Below, one piece after another: positions 61,511 to 64,000 of a stretch of DNA of 64,000 nucleotides. Position 1 is the first letter of the stretch, and each line of letters starts with the position of its first letter. Made by a program: the position numbers and the translations under genes. The stretch lies in contig QJZC01000028.1 in NCBI GenBank assembly GCA_003247575.1, positions 1 through 64,000 of the forward strand, in the 5' to 3' direction. Source of the DNA: Pseudomonadota bacterium. Lineage in GTDB: Bacteria; Myxococcota_A; UBA9160; SZUA-336. Under the pieces are notes generated by a model that did no database searches, was not told where the DNA came from, and worked only from the letters and a program-made list of their open reading frames with translations.

Positions 61511-62270
61511 GGTCTTCTCCAGTCTCTGCCGGTGGCGGGGCTCCGCTGCCCTCGCTCCCCTCGGCCTCTTGATCCACAGCGGCCTCATCCATCTCATCGG
61601 TCTCGTCGGTCTCGTCGGTCTCGCTCGCCGCGAACGCCTCGATCGCTCCACTCTCCAGCTCGGAGTCGTCCAGCTCGGAGTCACCCGATCGCCTCGCCTC
61701 CACCTTGAGCTTCTCGATCGCAGCCCGATTCGGTGCGAACACGACGCTCAGCATCCGCCCTTCCATACTGGGCTTGCTCTCGGCATTCGCGAACTCCGAC
61801 AACCGCTCCGCCACGCTCTCGAGCAACTCGCGCCCCAGATGCTGGTGCACGATCTCGCGCCCACGGAACATGACCGTCGCCTTCACCTTATCCCCTGCAA
61901 ACAAGAACTTCTTGGCATTCCGGAGCTTGTACTCGAGGTCGTGATCATCGATGCGGGGACGCAACTTGACCTCTTTGAGGGCGCTCTGATGCTGCGCCTT
62001 CTTGGCCGTGGCCGCCTTCTTCTTCGCTTCGAACTTGTACCGTCCGTAGTCCATGATCTTGCAGACCGGAGGATCCGCGTTTGCAGCGATCTCCACGAGA
62101 TCAAGCCCGATGCGTCCTGCGATTTCGAGCGCACCCTTGGTCGGCATGACCCCCAGCTGCTGCCCGTCCTCATTCACGACGCGCACCTCTGGGACCCGGA
62201 TCGCATGATTGACCCGAACCCGATCTTCCTCAGGTCGTGCGTCTCGCCAACGGCGTCTACGAAATGCCAC
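61503..62270 (-). CDS. infC: Translation initiation factor IF3 with an acidic C-terminal tail
   Basis: A 255-residue protein, versus ~180 usual. The GTG at 62270 follows AAGGAGGAG by 11 nt and overlaps the thrS stop by 14 bp. N-domain: [20 protein letters not shown] and [22 protein letters not shown]-domain: [22 protein letters not shown] to [10 protein letters not shown]. Residues ~190-255 form a Glu/Asp-rich extension with repeated TDE units ([13 protein letters not shown]) and a Pro-rich end. M. xanthus IF3 (Dsg) also has a ~66-residue tail needed for development; homology of the tails is inference. Confidence 0.95.
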   Translation of the reverse strand: MAFRRRRWRDARPEEDRVRVNHAIRVPEVRVVNEDGQQLGVMPTKGALEIAGRIGLDLVEIAANADPPVCKIMDYGRYKFEAKKKAATAKKAQHQSALKEVKLRPRIDDHDLEYKLRNAKKFLFAGDKVKATVMFRGREIVHQHLGRELLESVAERLSEFANAESKPSMEGRMLSVVFAPNRAAIEKLKVEARRSGDSELDDSELESGAIEAFAASETDETDETDEMDEAAVDQEAEGSEGSGAPPPAETGEDHA

Positions 62271-64000
62271 GCGTGTTGATCTCCTCCTTCAAGACTCTCT
62301 CGAACTCTGACAGCGACATACTGTGCTGTTCCTTCCTTCCTCGACGGCGAACCGTGACGGTCCGCTCCTCCTCTTCGCGATGCCCGACGACGAGCAGCAC
62401 CGGAACCTTGCTCGTCTCGCCACTCCGAATCCGATATCCCAGGGTTTCGTTGCGCGCATCGAGCTCAGCAGAGACGTCCTCCGCGCACAGCCGCTGCACG
62501 ATCTCGCGCGCATAGACCTCGTGACGTTCCGAAACCGGTAGCACCCCCACCTGGACGGGCGCGAGCCAGAGCGGGAGAGCTCCGGCGGTGTGCTCCAGGT
62601 AGATTCCGATGAAGCGCTCCAAGGTGCCGAGAATCGCGCGGTGCAGCATCGCTGGTTGATGTTCTGCACCATCCGCACCGACGTAACGCAGCCCGAAGCG
62701 TCCCGGCATTGCCACGTCCAGCTGCAACGTCGAGAGCTGCCAGGCGCGCCCGAGGGCATCGTAGAAATCGTACTCGATCTTGGGCCCGTAGAACGCCCCC
62801 TCCCCGGGCTTGATCAGACAGTCGTGCCCTGCCCGCTCGACCGCCTCGATCAGCAGTCGCTCGCTCGTGTCCCAGTCCTCGACACTCCCGGCGAACTGCT
62901 CGGGTCGCGTAGAGACCCCGACCCTCACCCCGGAGAGCCCGAGGTCGCGGTGGACCTCGGCGACCATGTCCATCACCCCCTGCACCTCCTTGGAGATCTG
63001 GTCCTGGCGGCAGAAGATGTGGGCGTCGTCCTGGGCCATCGAGCGCACGCGCGTCATCCCGTGCAAGGTGCCGGAGCGCTCGTTCCGATGCAGGCGTGAG
63101 AACTCGGCCAGCCGCAAGGGCAGCTCGCGGTAGGAGCGTTTGCGCGACCGAAAGAGCAAGCAGTGCCCAGGACAGTTCATCGGCTTCAGGAAGAGCTCCT
63201 CGCCGTCGTCTCCCGGGATGGCGTACATGCCCTCGTTGAAGTTGTCATAGTGCCCCGAGATGCGGAACAGATCTGCGTCGAAGACCTGCGGGCACATCAC
63301 CTCGTCGTAGCCGTATTTGGCGTAGAGCCCCTTGATGTACTGCACCAGCCGCTGGTAGAGCTTGAGCCCCTTGGGCAGGTAGAACGGAGAGCCCGCCGCC
63401 AATTCGTGGAACTGGAACAGGTCCAGCTCAGCTCCGAGACGCCGATGGTCTCGACGCTTCGCCTCCTCGATCCGCGTGTTGTACGCCTCGAGATCCTTCG
63501 CGCGGGCGAACGCGACGCCGTAGATGCGCTGCAGCATTGGGTTGCTCTCGTCGCCGCGCCAGTAGGAACCCGCAAGATCGGTCAGCGCGAATGCCGCCAC
63601 CTGCCCCGTTCGTTGGACGTGGGGTCCACGACACAGATCGATGAAGTCGCCGTGCCGGAAGAGGGTGATCTCGGCGTCCTCGGGTAGGTCAGCGATACGG
63701 GCCACCTTGAGCGTCTGGCCCTGAGCCTCGAACCGTCTGCGGGCCTCTTCTCGGGGAACCACTTCGCGCTCGAACGGCAGGTCCGCTGCGATGATCTTCG
63801 CCATCTCGGCCTCGATGCGAGGCAGGTCGTCGGGCGTGACGCGCACCGGAATATCCAGATCGTACTGGAACTTCTCGCTGTGGTCTGTCCGTCCGACATC
63901 GATCTGGGTCTGTGGCCACAGGCGAGAGACCGCGTCCGCCATGATGTGCTCTGCAGAGTGGCGAATCAGCTCGCCAGCCTCGGCGTCACGTGCAGTGATC
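62257..64000 (-). CDS. thrS: Threonyl-tRNA synthetase (partial, N-terminus beyond the right edge)
   Basis: The last 580 residues of a ~640-residue enzyme. The visible part starts in the editing domain, with HSAEH (63960-63946) as the HXXXH zinc-like motif. The class II core has CPQVFDADLFRISGHYDNF, LKPMNCPGHCLLFRS (zinc Cys), RLAEFSRLHRNERSGTLHGMTRVR (motif 2) and PAMLHRAILGTLERFIGIYLEH (motif 3). The anticodon-binding domain ends at GIS. The missing part should hold the TGS domain. Head of the translation operon. Confidence 0.97.
   Translation of the reverse strand, partial: ITARDAEAGELIRHSAEHIMADAVSRLWPQTQIDVGRTDHSEKFQYDLDIPVRVTPDDLPRIEAEMAKIIAADLPFEREVVPREEARRRFEAQGQTLKVARIADLPEDAEITLFRHGDFIDLCRGPHVQRTGQVAAFALTDLAGSYWRGDESNPMLQRIYGVAFARAKDLEAYNTRIEEAKRRDHRRLGAELDLFQFHELAAGSPFYLPKGLKLYQRLVQYIKGLYAKYGYDEVMCPQVFDADLFRISGHYDNFNEGMYAIPGDDGEELFLKPMNCPGHCLLFRSRKRSYRELPLRLAEFSRLHRNERSGTLHGMTRVRSMAQDDAHIFCRQDQISKEVQGVMDMVAEVHRDLGLSGVRVGVSTRPEQFAGSVEDWDTSERLLIEAVERAGHDCLIKPGEGAFYGPKIEYDFYDALGRAWQLSTLQLDVAMPGRFGLRYVGADGAEHQPAMLHRAILGTLERFIGIYLEHTAGALPLWLAPVQVGVLPVSERHEVYAREIVQRLCAEDVSAELDARNETLGYRIRSGETSKVPVLLVVGHREEEERTVTVRRRGRKEQHSMSLSEFERVLKEEINTRGIS

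Overview
The window is GC-rich, densely coded DNA. It looks like a chromosome of a deltaproteobacterial-type Gram-negative, possibly Myxococcota or a related lineage. The pointers are Lap-type adhesion, an MSHA-like pilus, a lipid A acyltransferase, MsrPQ, a PEP-CTERM protein, and a translation factor IF3 with a ~65-residue acidic tail like that of Myxococcus xanthus IF3 (Dsg). The assignment is inference. No tRNA, rRNA, CRISPR array, insertion sequence or prophage was recognised.

Layout. 1-6.4 kb (minus): a type I secretion unit, LapB-like ABC exporter, LapC-like HlyD protein, then the 5' end of a giant LapA-like adhesin that runs off the left edge. 6.5-11.1 kb: a HelD/UvrD-like helicase, a CBS-domain protein and a secreted alpha/beta hydrolase. 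11.1-16.6 kb: a PspA-like/membrane protein/VWA operon, divergent from an OmpR-type regulator and its kinase; the shared intergenic region holds an 11-bp direct repeat and five degenerate 17-bp tandem repeats. 16.7-26.9 kb (minus): a nine-gene, translationally coupled MSHA-like pilus / type II secretion-like operon whose ATPase has two N-terminal MshEN (c-di-GMP-type) domains.

27-46 kb: metabolic and envelope genes in small units: lipoprotein glutaredoxin, eukaryotic-type HisA, MocR regulator divergent from a methyltransferase, HAD hydrolase + NAD-isocitrate dehydrogenase, SerC, DgkA + truncated haemoglobin, GST, TesB, a histidine-rich membrane protein, aldo/keto reductase, cyclopropane-synthase-like methyltransferase, LpxL-like acyltransferase, a second lipoprotein glutaredoxin, alpha/beta hydrolase, SMP-30 protein and a transglutaminase-like TPR lipoprotein. 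46-54 kb: a PA2779/PA2778-type pair behind a CRP-like site, a small lipoprotein, a PEP-CTERM protein and an htpG-rhomboid-MBL operon. 54.3-56.4 kb: msrPQ behind a perfect 32-bp palindrome, and a lysine-rich histone H1-like gene. 56.7-64 kb (minus): the classical thrS-infC-rpmI-rplT-pheS-pheT-ihfA-merR translation operon, with thrS cut by the right edge.

How the genes may work together. The adhesin with its retention module and exporter, the pilus with a duplicated MshEN ATPase, and the PEP-CTERM protein all concern surface attachment and matrix. The first two are of types controlled by cyclic-di-GMP, although no cyclase, LapD or LapG lies in the window. The PspA/VWA operon and its divergent two-component system look like an envelope-stress module and are the best candidate for a little-described system.
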